This document shows positions 1 to 8,098 of a DNA stretch of 62,823 nt, one piece after another. This stretch comes from a virus. The notes beneath the pieces were generated by a model. It had not been told where the DNA came from. It saw only the letters and a list, made by a program, of their open reading frames with translations, and did not search any database. Numbering within the stretch: position 1 is the stretch's first letter; the number at the start of each line of letters is the position of its first letter. The stretch covers positions 1 to 62,823 of the IMG/VR virus record IMGVR_UViG_3300032284_001165; one strand, 5' to 3'. The position numbers and the translations under genes are program-made.

Positions 1-28
1 ACATATATGAACAAGGAGTAACACCGAC

Positions 29-1123
29 ATGGCATCAGCCGTAACAGGTACCGGCAATCTAGCCGCAGCACCTACAGCGTACTCTGGCGCTAACAGCCAG
101 CTTACACAAGCAATTCAGACCATCTGGTCTAAAGAAATTCTATTCCAATCAATGCCTATCTTGCGTTTTGAACAATTCGCAGTTAAGAAGACAGAACTTG
201 GCGTAGCCCCTGGTCTCCAGATCAACTTCATGCGTTATAACAACCTCGGAAACGCTTCTTCACTCGTTGAAGGCGTCCGTATGTCAACAAGCGCATTGAC
301 AGCACAGCAATTCTCAATCACTGTAGCTGAACACGGCTACGCTATTGCAGTATCTGAGCTACTTCTTAACGCATCATTCGATGATGTTATGGCATCAGCT
401 TCACGTCTTCTTGGACGTAACATGGCTCTCTACCTTGATGGCCAGGCTCGTGACACACTTATGGCTGCATCTTCAGTCATCTACGGTGAAGATCGTTCAG
501 GACTCTACTCATCAGTTTCTAACGCTGCTGGTAACAACCTATACGCATACGGCACAGAAGCTACTTCTCGTGCAGAATTGACAGGAAACTCATTCCTCTC
601 AACACGTACCGTTAAGGACGCTGTAGAGACCTTGGCAACCAAGAACATCCCAAGGTTGGGTGAGACTTACGTCGCATTCGTACACCCACACCAATCACGT
701 CGTCTTCGTGATAACTCAGAGTTCATTGAAGTAACCAAGTACGCAGCTCCAGGTAACTTCATGCTAGGTGAAATCGGTCGTCTATATGACACAGTATTCA
801 TCGAAACAACTCAGATCGAAAAGGTAACAAACGGTGCAGGTTCTGGCTACTCAGCTGATTCAGTTGTTGCCCCAGGAGATATCGTTTACCCAACAGGTGG
901 AGGATATACAACTCCTGTTCGCAAGACCGGTAATGGTAACAAAGACCGTTACTCAGCTATCTTCATTGGAGATAACGCATTCGGTCACGCCATCTCACTT
1001 CCAGTAGAACTCCGCGATGGCGGTATTCTAGACTTCGGTCGTGAGCACGCACTTGCTTGGTATGCTATTTACGGTCTTGGTCTTATTACTGACCAGTCTG
1101 TAGTTATTGCAGAAACCAACTAA
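29..1123 (+). CDS. Major capsid protein (N4-gp56-like family)
   Basis: This 364-residue protein forms the phage head shell. The sequence has the look of the N4-gp56 type of HK97-fold capsid proteins: an N-terminal segment before a long helix (residues about 20-60), a central region with the ARDTLMAASSV stretch near residue 140, and a C-terminal part with KDRYSAIFIGDNAFG. It starts at an ATG preceded by a good AAGGAG ribosome site at about 14-19. Highly optimised codon use compared with later genes (many C-ending codons) fits a very abundant protein. The portal and protease expected upstream lie outside the window. Confidence 0.85.
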   Translation: MASAVTGTGNLAAAPTAYSGANSQLTQAIQTIWSKEILFQSMPILRFEQFAVKKTELGVAPGLQINFMRYNNLGNASSLVEGVRMSTSALTAQQFSITVAEHGYAIAVSELLLNASFDDVMASASRLLGRNMALYLDGQARDTLMAASSVIYGEDRSGLYSSVSNAAGNNLYAYGTEATSRAELTGNSFLSTRTVKDAVETLATKNIPRLGETYVAFVHPHQSRRLRDNSEFIEVTKYAAPGNFMLGEIGRLYDTVFIETTQIEKVTNGAGSGYSADSVVAPGDIVYPTGGGYTTPVRKTGNGNKDRYSAIFIGDNAFGHAISLPVELRDGGILDFGREHALAWYAIYGLGLITDQSVVIAETN

Positions 1124-1138
1124 TTTAATACAGTGGCT

Positions 1139-1160
1139 TGGGGGAACGCAAGTCCCCCCA
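1139..1160 (+). other. G-rich hairpin after capsid gene
   Basis: TGGGGG at 1139-1144 pairs with CCCCCA at 1155-1160 around a 10-base loop. It lies between the capsid stop and the ribosome site of the next gene and has no T-tract, so it may act as an mRNA stabiliser or attenuator rather than a full terminator. Confidence 0.4.
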
Positions 1161-1197
1161 GCTACTACCAAACACAACTATAAGGAGAACACTAATC

Positions 1198-1563
1198 GTG
1201 TCAAAAGCAAAAGTATCTGACGTTACAGGACGTCAACGTGAAGAGCAGTTAAAGGCAGTGGCAGAACAGCAAGCCTCTCGTGCAAGCGAGATGTCAATGG
1301 CTACAATAGCCCAGTCATACAAGGATGAGGTAGAGGTTACAGATCTCACCGTATCGTCTAATCCAACAATCATTGATGAAGTAGAAAGCGTGGGTGTATC
1401 CCTAGCTGATGATCAAGTTGTTGTGCGTTTAGCAGAAGACCTTGAACAGATGACATTTGGCTCAGGTAACTATTACTCATTTAAAGCTGGTAAAAAGTAC
1501 AAAGTTTCTAAAGCTTTGGCTAACCATCTTGAAGAAAAGGGTTATCTTTCTAACCGATTGTAA
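1198..1563 (+). CDS. Small protein downstream of capsid, unknown role
   Basis: A 121-residue acidic and polar protein beginning at GTG 1198, chosen because TAAGGAG stands 10-15 bases upstream; the in-frame TTG at 1138 has no such site and would read through the hairpin. The first 50 residues look helical and charged (VTGRQREEQLKAVAEQQ). The last 40 residues (YYSFKAGKKYKVSKALANHL) look like a compact basic domain. Its place right after the capsid gene and before a terminator suggests a head-associated or decoration protein, but I do not recognise the family. Confidence 0.7.
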   Translation: MSKAKVSDVTGRQREEQLKAVAEQQASRASEMSMATIAQSYKDEVEVTDLTVSSNPTIIDEVESVGVSLADDQVVVRLAEDLEQMTFGSGNYYSFKAGKKYKVSKALANHLEEKGYLSNRL

Positions 1564-1588
1564 GAGGACATAGTATCCTCTATAGACC

Positions 1589-1632
1589 GCTTATCCCGAC
1601 AACCGCCCTCCTGTCGGGATAAGCCTTTTTTT
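1589..1632 (+). terminator. Rho-independent terminator
   Basis: A perfect 13-base-pair stem (GCTTATCCCGACA at 1589-1601 with its complement at 1612-1624) around a 10-base loop is followed by CTTTTTTT (1625-1632). This ends the capsid transcript and separates head from fibre/tail genes. Confidence 0.9.
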
Positions 1633-1691
1633 ACCCTGACTAATAGCAGATTTTATTAGATGATTAGCACACTACCTTACTTGGAGGATCA

Positions 1692-2780
1692 GTGACAACT
1701 TTAGCAGCGCTTTCTGATAGATTACGTGCAGAACTTGGTGATACTGCTAGACCTTTTGTCGATACCTTTACAGGTGATGGGGTTACGGTAGAATTTCATC
1801 TCTCACATGCCCCTGTTTTAGGCAGTAGCCTAGTTGTTAAGGTGGGAGCTACAAACGTTTCCTCTACCACTACGGTTAATGAGGGTACTGGAATCATAAT
1901 TTTGGCAACACCACCAGCCAATAACGCAGTCATAACAGTGGCCGGAACAGCTTTTCGTTACTTTACCGATACTGAAATTTGTTATTACGTAAATACGGCT
2001 TTTACTGAACATGCCCAACGCACAACCGATAGCAATGGTAGCCCAGCTAGTATGAGCACTCTTCCTGCTATTGATGAGTACCCAGTGATTATTTTGGCCT
2101 CTACTTTAGCTCTATACACACTGGCTACAGATGCTTCGTTTGATATTGACATAATCTCTCCCGATGGTGTGAGTATTCCACGATCTGAGCGTTATCGTCA
2201 ACTTTCTGAGGTTATTTCTCAACGTAAAGAACAATACAAAGAACTATGTAGCATGCTTGGTATTGGCATGTACCGCATTGAAAACTTTACTTTACGCCGT
2301 ATCAGCCGCCTTACAAATCGTTATGTACCAATCTATCGCCCTCAAGAAGTGGATGATGGGTCTATTCCACAACGTGTATTCCTTCCCATTCCAAACTATG
2401 GGGATGTCACTCCTACTACACCCGCAATCTCTAAAGATCTTTCTCTTTATGCAGGAGATGACTTTGAAGAAATTATTCGTTTTGGCATGGATATTTCAGG
2501 TTACACTCCAGTGGCCCAAGTTCGTTTGTACCCTTCAGTACCAGGAAGTGCTGTAGGCCCAGTTATTATTGGATCCTTTAGCTTTACCAAAACTGCCTCT
2601 GTATCTGGTGGCCCATTAGATACTCTTCATATGACACTGCCTAGTGCAACAACTAAAGACTTTCCAAACGTATCGTACTATGATCTACAGCTAACTTCTC
2701 CTGATGGCAAGGTTAAAACATACACATACGGAAAAGTATTTACTCATGCACAAGTTAGTGAACCTCTAGGACCATTCTAA
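1692..2780 (+). CDS. Virion structural protein with C-terminal fibre-type beta domain
   Basis: A 362-residue protein starting at GTG 1692 with GGAGG eight bases upstream. The N-terminal segment (LAALSDRLRAELGD) and the helical middle with two dense basic stretches resemble head-tail connector or appendage anchors. The C-terminal 110 residues, from KDLSLYAGDDFEEI, look like the beta sandwich found at the start of baseplate upper or fibre proteins. It is the first gene after the terminator, and its stop overlaps the next start, which ties it to the fibre block. Exact role not known; it could join the collagen-like fibres to the virion. Confidence 0.65.
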   Translation: MTTLAALSDRLRAELGDTARPFVDTFTGDGVTVEFHLSHAPVLGSSLVVKVGATNVSSTTTVNEGTGIIILATPPANNAVITVAGTAFRYFTDTEICYYVNTAFTEHAQRTTDSNGSPASMSTLPAIDEYPVIILASTLALYTLATDASFDIDIISPDGVSIPRSERYRQLSEVISQRKEQYKELCSMLGIGMYRIENFTLRRISRLTNRYVPIYRPQEVDDGSIPQRVFLPIPNYGDVTPTTPAISKDLSLYAGDDFEEIIRFGMDISGYTPVAQVRLYPSVPGSAVGPVIIGSFSFTKTASVSGGPLDTLHMTLPSATTKDFPNVSYYDLQLTSPDGKVKTYTYGKVFTHAQVSEPLGPF

Positions 2781-3478
2781 TGACTAACGGCCATCCTTCT
2801 AATTGTGGCTGCAATGTCTGCAACAACGACGTACTATTTATAACAGACAGTGGCCCTGGTGTTGTTGAAATAACATCTGCACCTATTCCAAATCCAATTT
2901 TTCCTGATATCACTAATATTGCTAATGAAGGTCCTGTTGGTATTCAAGGATCAACAGGTTTTCAAGGCGCACAGGGTACACAAGGACGTCAAGGTACTCA
3001 AGGCCTACAAGGTCCAAATGCAGCTATTACTTTTAGCCCAACACCCCCAACAAATCCTTTACTAGGAGACCGTTGGGTAGATTCAAACAGTGGCCTTGAA
3101 TACACCTGGATCTATGATGGTAATGGCTATCAATGGGTTGAAGTTTCAGCCAGTGGCTTTATTGGGGCTCAAGGAACTCAAGGATCTATTGGGTTACCCG
3201 GCCCACAAGGCGTACAGGGAACAACGGGTATTCAAGGTTTCCTTGGTTTCCAAGGAACACAAGGAACACAAGGCACTACCCCACTTGTTTCCTTTGTATA
3301 CACACAATCACCGGCATCAGATACTTGGGTTATTGAACATAATTTAAGTTTCTACCCTAACATTACAGTGTTAGATTCTGCTGGTACAATTCTAGAAGGT
3401 GAAATATCGTATACAAACTCTAACTCTCTTACCCTATACTTCTCGGCATCTTTCGCTGGAACAGCATACTTATCTTAA
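2780..3478 (+). CDS. Collagen-like fibre protein 1
   Basis: A 232-residue protein with a Cys-rich start (NCGCNVCNN, residues 8-16), two blocks of Gly-X-Y triplets with Gln in the Y position (GIQGSTGFQGAQGTQG near residue 53, and again near 130-170), a Trp-rich spacer domain between them (DRWVDSNSGLEYTWIYDG) and a small C-terminal beta knob. Such proteins form trimeric stalks on phage particles. Overlaps the previous gene by one base. Confidence 0.75.
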   Translation: MTNGHPSNCGCNVCNNDVLFITDSGPGVVEITSAPIPNPIFPDITNIANEGPVGIQGSTGFQGAQGTQGRQGTQGLQGPNAAITFSPTPPTNPLLGDRWVDSNSGLEYTWIYDGNGYQWVEVSASGFIGAQGTQGSIGLPGPQGVQGTTGIQGFLGFQGTQGTQGTTPLVSFVYTQSPASDTWVIEHNLSFYPNITVLDSAGTILEGEISYTNSNSLTLYFSASFAGTAYLS

Positions 3479-3492
3479 GGAGATAAAAAGCT

Positions 3493-4737
3493 ATGGCACG
3501 TAAATTTTTAACTAACATTGACCTAAGTCAATTAGAGCTTCAGAATGCTGCCATACAAAATTTGGCTGCTGCTCCTGCTGATCCAGTTGTAGGTCAAATT
3601 TATTTTGATACCGTTCTTGGCTATCTTCGTGTTTGGGATGGCGCTGAATGGCTAAATACTTCTACAGGAGCTCAAGGAACTACAGGTACCCAAGGTATCC
3701 AGGGCTTTGATGGTACTCAAGGAACACAAGGCATTCAAGGCTTTGATGGCACACAGGGTACGCAAGGTATTCAAGGCTTTGATGGTACGCAAGGTACTCA
3801 AGGCATTCAAGGATTTGACGGTACTCAAGGTACTCAGGGAATCCAAGGTTTTGATGGAACACAAGGAACCACGGGTGCACAAGGTACTCAAGGCACACAG
3901 GGAACTCAAGGAATCCAAGGTACCCAAGGTGTACAGGGTATGCAAGGAACTAATGCTGGAATTCTTTCAGTAGGCACTGGTCTTAACCTTGATGGAATGA
4001 CTGGCGAGCTTACAGTTGATGAAACTGTAATTGCTACTAAGTCTTATGTAGATTCAACTGCTCAAGGACTCTTTGTTCTCGGATCAGTTCGTGCGGCTTC
4101 TGATGCAGCACTTGACCTTACAGGAACAACACCAGTTGTTGGCGGAGTAACTCTTGCTAATAATGACCGTGTACTTGTTAAAGACCAAGCAACTGCTACT
4201 GAAAACGGAATTTACATCTTTAATTCCACAACAAGTACACTAGTTGCTTCTACAAACGTTGAAGATATGGACCTAAAAGAGGGTTCATACACACTTGTAA
4301 CTGAAGGAACTGCTGCAGCTCAAGGTTGGCTTATTACTAACTACACAGGTGGAGCATCTACTTGGACACAATTCTCAGCCGCAGGTGAGTATACCGAAGG
4401 TGATGGAATCCAATTTGTTAGCGGTGCTATTAAAGTAAAACTTGATGGTACATCTGGTTTATCAGAATCCGCTAGCGGCCTTAAAATTGATACTTCTATT
4501 GTTGTACGTAAGTTTGCTGCGGATATTAGTGGTGATGGCTCTACAACTTCGTTCTTAATTAATCACAACTTAGGAACAACAGAAGTAGAAGTGGTCGTGT
4601 ACTCTTATGAAACATCACAAGAGGTTGTAACCGACATGACTGTTTCTGATGTGAATAACGTGTATATCGGTTTTGGAGCTGCCCCTGGAGTAGTCTCTGG
4701 AACTGTTAATAAATACCGCGTTGTAGTGCACGCCTAA
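3493..4737 (+). CDS. Collagen-like tail fibre protein 2
   Basis: A 414-residue fibre. Residues 1-55 form an N-terminal domain (starting MARKFLTNIDLSQLEL) with a YFDT...VWDG..W motif. Residues 57-155 are Gly-X-Gln collagen-like triplets including five near-identical 12-residue units. Then follows a fibre domain of a type common in phages (VRAASDAALDLTG, DRVLVKDQATATENGIYI) and a C-terminal domain of about 75 residues (DGSTTSFLINHNLG). AAGGAG stands before the start. Probably an appendage with a receptor-binding tip. Confidence 0.8.
   Translation: MARKFLTNIDLSQLELQNAAIQNLAAAPADPVVGQIYFDTVLGYLRVWDGAEWLNTSTGAQGTTGTQGIQGFDGTQGTQGIQGFDGTQGTQGIQGFDGTQGTQGIQGFDGTQGTQGIQGFDGTQGTTGAQGTQGTQGTQGIQGTQGVQGMQGTNAGILSVGTGLNLDGMTGELTVDETVIATKSYVDSTAQGLFVLGSVRAASDAALDLTGTTPVVGGVTLANNDRVLVKDQATATENGIYIFNSTTSTLVASTNVEDMDLKEGSYTLVTEGTAAAQGWLITNYTGGASTWTQFSAAGEYTEGDGIQFVSGAIKVKLDGTSGLSESASGLKIDTSIVVRKFAADISGDGSTTSFLINHNLGTTEVEVVVYSYETSQEVVTDMTVSDVNNVYIGFGAAPGVVSGTVNKYRVVVHA
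3694..3873 (+). repeat. Five tandem 36-bp repeats in fibre gene 2
   Basis: Five successive 36-base units encode GIQGFDGTQGTQ or close variants. Bases differ mostly at third codon positions, so the protein repeat is conserved while the DNA has diverged. The array probably grows or shrinks by slippage or recombination and sets stalk length. Confidence 0.85.
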
Positions 4738-4765
4738 AAACTAACTATTTTAGGAGTTCAGTATT

Positions 4766-5050
4766 ATGGCCCGTAAGTTTGTCGTACCGATTGGTCTGCT
4801 CGCTTCTGCGACCGACCCTACGGGCCATAACGTTGGCGACACGTATTTTAACACCGCAATAAGTGCAATAAAAATTTATGATGGCGTTTCTTGGATTATA
4901 AGTTATGGCGCTGTACAGGGAACAACTGGTAGCCAGGGAACAACAGGTACTCAAGGATTAACAGGTCTACAGGGTTTAACGGGTTCACAAGGAACCCAAG
5001 GTATAACTGGCTCATTTTCAGGAACAACTATTGATGGGGGTACAGCATGA
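4766..5050 (+). CDS. Short collagen-like protein 3
   Basis: A 94-residue protein with an N-terminal domain opening MARKFVVPIGLLASATDP, like that of the preceding fibre, then about 30 residues of Gly-X-Gln/Thr triplets and the tail TTIDGGTA. It overlaps the next collagen-like start by four bases. It lacks a C-terminal knob and ends in the same IDGG(T/S)A peptide as the next protein, so it looks like a shortened sister copy or a stalk base. Confidence 0.7.
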   Translation: MARKFVVPIGLLASATDPTGHNVGDTYFNTAISAIKIYDGVSWIISYGAVQGTTGSQGTTGTQGLTGLQGLTGSQGTQGITGSFSGTTIDGGTA

Positions 5051-6726
5051 TTGACTTCCCAGTAGGGGCAGAAGTTGGGTTTATTTACACAGTTGGTGAT
5101 CGCTCTTGGCAGTGGACCGGTGTTGCATGGAAAGCTGTATCAACTACCTATGGTCCCCAAGGTATACAAGGTTTATCTGGAGCACAAGGTGCAGATGGTT
5201 TGCAAGGAGCTGATGGTGCTGGTGCTCAAGGTGCTCAAGGAAGTAGTGGACTGGGTACACAGGGTTCCACAGGTATTCAGGGTATTAGTGGTGCTCAAGG
5301 CATTGGTGGTTTTCAAGGAACTCAAGGTATTGTTGGAGCTGGAACACAGGGTGCAACCGGTATTCAAGGCGCAACAGGTGTTCAAGGACATTATGGACTA
5401 CAAGGTGATTTAGGTGCTCAAGGCATTCAAGGAGTACAAGGTGGGTACGGCATACAAGGTGCTCAAGGAATTCGTGGTAATCAAGGTGTACTTGGTAACC
5501 AAGGAATAACTGGTAATCAAGGTATTCAAGGTTTTGTTGGAATTATTGGATCACAAGGTGTTCAGGGATTTACTGGATCTACAGGAATTCAAGGTCGTAC
5601 AGGACCACAAGGAGACACTGGCTCTTTAGGATTTCAAGGCGTTCAAGGCAACCAAGGTATACAAGGTTTGCAAGGTTTGCAAGGTTTGCAAGGTGGAGGA
5701 TTTAACCAGTTACAAGGTATTCAAGGTTCAATAGGTAATCAAGGTATCCAAGGCATAACTGGATTGCAAGGCGTACACGGTATACAGGGTATTCAAGGAC
5801 AAGCTATCCAAGGAACAACCGGGGCGCAGGGAACGCAAGGCGCTATCGGTACACAGGGACAGTATGGAAATCAAGGTGTTCAAGGTATAAGTATCCAAGG
5901 CACAGTTGGTCCACAAGGCGTTCAGGGAGTACAAGGCGCACACGGTGTACAAGGATATGGTTTTTCCCAATTACAAGGTGTTCAAGGTAATCAGGGTACC
6001 CAAGGTAACCTCGGTATCCAAGGTTACTATGGCTTACAAGGTATACAAGGAAATTATGGTCCACAAGGTGTTCAGGGCAATTTAGGAATACAAGGGTCTT
6101 TTGGTGTACAGGGTTATCAAGGTTTCTTAGGTAACCAGGGTACTCAAGGTATTCAGGGCATTCAAGGCAACCAAGGAACACATGGTGTTCAAGGTAACTA
6201 TGGTGTACAAGGAATCCAAGGTCTACAAGGACTACAAGGTTACATTGGACTACAAGGTTTTGTAGGAATTCAAGGTTTCTACGGATTACAAGGTATTCAG
6301 GGAATTCAAGGATTGCAAGGTGTTCTTGGTCTTAAAGGTGACCCTGGTACATCCGTAACAATTTTGGGAACCTACCCAGATTATGCATCTTTAGTTGCTG
6401 ATCATCCAACAGGTAGCCCAGGAGATGGTTACTTAATTGCGGGAAATCTTTGGGTATGGGAAGGCACCGCATGGGTTAACGTAGGAACTATTCAAGGCCC
6501 ACAAGGTATCCAAGGAAACAGTGGTGCCGATGGTGTTCAGGGTGTGCAGGGACTTCTAGGTCTACAAGGATCTACGGGCGTAATCGTAGCAAACCCGCCT
6601 TTAAACTATAGCTCGGGAAGTTTAACAATTGCATATGGCGTAGGATTAACCATTAGTGGTACGGCCCTGTCACTAGACAGTACTGTTCTTACCACTAATA
6701 CAGGAATTGATGGGGGTTCGGCCTAA
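5047..6726 (+). CDS. Long collagen-like stalk protein 4
   Basis: A 559-residue protein. After a 35-residue Trp-containing head (DRSWQWTGVAWK), about 390 residues are Gly-X-Y repeats dominated by G-I/V/L/T-Q. They are briefly interrupted by GGGFNQLQG and GYGFSQLQG, which would kink the triple helix. A short domain (YPDYASLVADHPTGSPGDGY, residues about 440-475) and a second short collagen segment precede the tail NTGIDGGSA. It has almost no Pro, the residue that usually stabilises collagen. Likely a long flexible trimeric fibre shaft. Confidence 0.75.
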   Translation: MIDFPVGAEVGFIYTVGDRSWQWTGVAWKAVSTTYGPQGIQGLSGAQGADGLQGADGAGAQGAQGSSGLGTQGSTGIQGISGAQGIGGFQGTQGIVGAGTQGATGIQGATGVQGHYGLQGDLGAQGIQGVQGGYGIQGAQGIRGNQGVLGNQGITGNQGIQGFVGIIGSQGVQGFTGSTGIQGRTGPQGDTGSLGFQGVQGNQGIQGLQGLQGLQGGGFNQLQGIQGSIGNQGIQGITGLQGVHGIQGIQGQAIQGTTGAQGTQGAIGTQGQYGNQGVQGISIQGTVGPQGVQGVQGAHGVQGYGFSQLQGVQGNQGTQGNLGIQGYYGLQGIQGNYGPQGVQGNLGIQGSFGVQGYQGFLGNQGTQGIQGIQGNQGTHGVQGNYGVQGIQGLQGLQGYIGLQGFVGIQGFYGLQGIQGIQGLQGVLGLKGDPGTSVTILGTYPDYASLVADHPTGSPGDGYLIAGNLWVWEGTAWVNVGTIQGPQGIQGNSGADGVQGVQGLLGLQGSTGVIVANPPLNYSSGSLTIAYGVGLTISGTALSLDSTVLTTNTGIDGGSA

Positions 6727-6770
6727 TTGAAAAAGTTAGTGTTGTATACTAGTTCTCTAAGGAGCCATAA

Positions 6771-7895
6771 ATGACAGTACAAACAGTTATTAAACACCGC
6801 CGCGATACTGCGGCTAACTGGACTGCTGCCAACCCTACACTAGCTGCAGGTGAAATTGGCGTTGAAATTGATACACTTAAGTTTAAGATTGGTGATGGCG
6901 GTACTGCATGGACTGTTCTTGCATATCAGAATACACAAGGCCCACAAGGTATCCAGGGATTACAAGGACTTCAAGGTAATGCTGGCTATGTAGGTAGCGA
7001 CGGTGCACAAGGTCTACAGGGTAGACAAGGAACTCAAGGTGTGCAAGGCACACAAGGAATCCAAGTTCAAGGAACACAAGGTATCCAGGGTAATATTGGT
7101 ACACAAGGAATTGTAGCCTCAAGTACTGCTCCAACAAATACCTCTATTTTATGGGTTGATACCTCTCAAACATCTCTTACATCAGTAAGTGGTGGAACCG
7201 TAACAAGAGATACAAATATACAACTCCGCAGAGACACCGCTGCAAACTGGACTTCATCAAACCCTACGCTTGCAGTTGGTGAAACTGGTTTTGAAACTGA
7301 TACTGGTTATTCAAAGACAGGTAATGGTTCAACTGCTTGGACAAGTTTACAATATGGTAACTTTCAACAATTTAAACGCGGGTATATTTCTCAAGCTTGG
7401 TACTACGGAGGATTTGCTGGCAGTGGTGGAACAAATAGTGCTATAACGCAAAATACTTTACACGCCATACCATTTTATGTAGGTAACACAACAACTTTTG
7501 ATAGAATAGGTATTAATGGTGTTGGCGGTGCTGCTGGAACAGTACGCCTAGGAATTTACTTAGATAACAATGGTTTACCTGGAACACTTTTGGCAGACTA
7601 TGGAACTGTTAGCATGGGCGGAAGTGGTTTTCTTTCTATTACAATTTCTCCAACATTGTCTGGAATAGTATGGTTAGCGGCTGTGTCACAGGGTGCAGGA
7701 TGTACTACTAGTACAGTGGGTTTCATGTATAACCCATTTATTGGAAATACAGATAGTCCTTATGCTAGTGGTGCAAGTGGAACAGGATATTATCAGACAG
7801 GTGTGAGCGGGTCATTACCCTCGACGTGGGGAAGTACATTTAACATATTAAGAGCTGGAACGATTACTCCCGCAATATATATGAGGACGGTATAA
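6771..7895 (+). CDS. Fibre protein with two Mtd-N-like domains and collagen segment
   Basis: A 374-residue protein. Residues 1-50 (HRRDTAANWTAANPTLAAGE through KFKIGDGGTAW) match the pattern of the major tropism determinant N-terminal domain. A collagen-like Gly-X-Gln segment covers about 55-115. A second Mtd-N-like copy (LRRDTAANWTSSNPTLAVGE) spans about 145-200. The last 170 residues form a Gly/Thr-rich beta domain (RLGIYLDNNGLPGT) that may be the binding tip. Start preceded by TAAGGAG. The last base of the stop codon overlaps the next ATG. Confidence 0.75.
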   Translation: MTVQTVIKHRRDTAANWTAANPTLAAGEIGVEIDTLKFKIGDGGTAWTVLAYQNTQGPQGIQGLQGLQGNAGYVGSDGAQGLQGRQGTQGVQGTQGIQVQGTQGIQGNIGTQGIVASSTAPTNTSILWVDTSQTSLTSVSGGTVTRDTNIQLRRDTAANWTSSNPTLAVGETGFETDTGYSKTGNGSTAWTSLQYGNFQQFKRGYISQAWYYGGFAGSGGTNSAITQNTLHAIPFYVGNTTTFDRIGINGVGGAAGTVRLGIYLDNNGLPGTLLADYGTVSMGGSGFLSITISPTLSGIVWLAAVSQGAGCTTSTVGFMYNPFIGNTDSPYASGASGTGYYQTGVSGSLPSTWGSTFNILRAGTITPAIYMRTV

Positions 7896-8098
7896 TGGCA
7901 ATTCACATAACTTACGGTGAAGGCGGATTTTGTGAAAATTGTGACCCTAATCACCCCCACCCTTTTAATAATATAGTTGAACAAATTGAAGTACCAGATG
8001 AAATATCTATAGATATACATCCAGATAAAAAATCTGCTATGAATAAATTAATTGCTCTAGGACTGACTGAAGAAGAAATTAAGGGGTTGTTATCATGA
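7895..8098 (+). CDS. Small acidic protein with CxxC and HPHP motifs
   Basis: A 67-residue acidic protein with CENCDPNHPHPF near residue 13, which could bind one metal ion, and a C-terminal helix ending LGLTEEEIKGLLS. It overlaps both neighbours by one to four bases, so it is translated with the fibre genes. A role as a fibre chaperone or adaptor is a guess from position only. Confidence 0.65.
   Translation: MAIHITYGEGGFCENCDPNHPHPFNNIVEQIEVPDEISIDIHPDKKSAMNKLIALGLTEEEIKGLLS

Noticed and set aside
3652-3945. Long open - strand frames opposite collagen repeats (also 5173-5391, 5728-6181, 12529-13246)
   Set aside because: They arise because regular repeat codons lack stops in the reverse frames; products are low-complexity mirrors without start signals.
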